From positions 1-58,499 of the forward strand of contig OMOD01000140.1 in the NCBI GenBank assembly GCA_900290255.1: DNA of 58,499 nucleotides, written 5' to 3'. Origin of the DNA: Candidatus Sulfotelmatobacter kueseliae (GTDB taxonomy: Bacteria; Acidobacteriota; Terriglobia; Terriglobales; Acidobacteriaceae). Position 1 is the first letter of the stretch; every line of letters begins with the position of its first letter. This document shows positions 58,413 to 58,499 of the stretch, piece by piece. The notes below the pieces were generated by a model that did not search any database, had not been told where the DNA came from, and was given only the letters and a program-made list of their open reading frames with translations. The position numbers were made by a program, and so were the translations under genes.

Positions 58413-58499
58413 ATGCCAGAACCAGTTAGAAGCCAAAATTCGGCAGCTGTGTCGGCCAGGCCCTTGGCAGGTGCGCCCGCCGAGGCAGACCTGTCGGGT
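58413..58499 (+). CDS. Start of a gene cut by the window edge
   Basis: ATG preceded by AGGGAACGC, with TACAAT nine bases upstream. The frame is open for 29 codons to the end (MPEPVRSQNSAAVSARPLAG then APAEADLSG). The N-terminus is disordered and Ala/Pro-rich; identity cannot be told. Confidence 0.55.
   Translation, partial: MPEPVRSQNSAAVSARPLAGAPAEADLSG

Overview
The window looks like a piece of an Acidobacteriota chromosome, probably class Terriglobia (relatives of Candidatus Koribacter). This is inferred from the gene style: an Oar-like TonB receptor with a carboxypeptidase-regulatory domain, many secreted proteins of unknown function, a fused FtcD, CIRCE-controlled groESL, high GC, and dense short hairpin repeats between genes. 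No rRNA, tRNA or CRISPR array was seen.

Layout. 1-2.7 kb: the 3' end of a cut-off gene, three small hypothetical genes and many dispersed repeats. 2.7-4.4 kb: a lone 562-residue protein with PD-(D/E)XK nuclease-like motifs. 4.5-6.8 kb: groEL and groES (minus strand) behind a sigma70 promoter and a CIRCE operator. 7.1-9.9 kb: a two-subunit molybdenum hydroxylase with a Tat-like signal. 10-18.9 kb: a YVTN beta-propeller, cytochrome c, D-2-hydroxyacid dehydrogenase, a truncated GH20 N-terminal domain, an aminotransferase, an MBL hydrolase, a zinc-ribbon protein, a 65-unit heptanucleotide array and an SDR. 18,941-22,641: a 3.7-kb IS1-family transposon carrying cargo genes. 22.9-30.6 kb: a secreted low-complexity protein, a Fis-like regulator, cvpA, purC and smc. 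31-38 kb: a secreted protein coupled to a TonB receptor, and a beta-helix protein coupled to a PpiC-type isomerase. 38.5-58.5 kb: M20 dipeptidase, EVE protein, esterase, acyl-CoA ligase, CreD-like protein, glutaredoxin, pteridine-reductase-like SDR, glmU, beta-lactamase-like hydrolase, phosphoesterase lipoprotein, ftcD, PagL-like protein, yvcK, and the start of one more gene.

The most notable object is the transposon. It has perfect 19-bp terminal inverted repeats (GGTAGTGCCTCAGTTTGAA) and a perfect 8-bp target duplication (TGATTGGG). It encodes an IS1-type DDE transposase, a Xre-ImmA/IrrE two-gene module, a KGG-type protein, a 48-residue basic protein and a 94-residue cysteine-containing protein. 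Size, ends, duplication and passenger genes fit the ISMhu11-like branch of IS1.

The second theme is repeat biology. At least four hairpin families keep their loops and flanks constant while their stems change in compensating pairs. Two copies of one family lie in frame inside enzyme genes. One family is MITE-like, with perfect 22-bp inverted ends. A separate class of indel-free heptanucleotide arrays occurs between genes, including between groES and groEL, often as two opposite-facing halves that can fold together.
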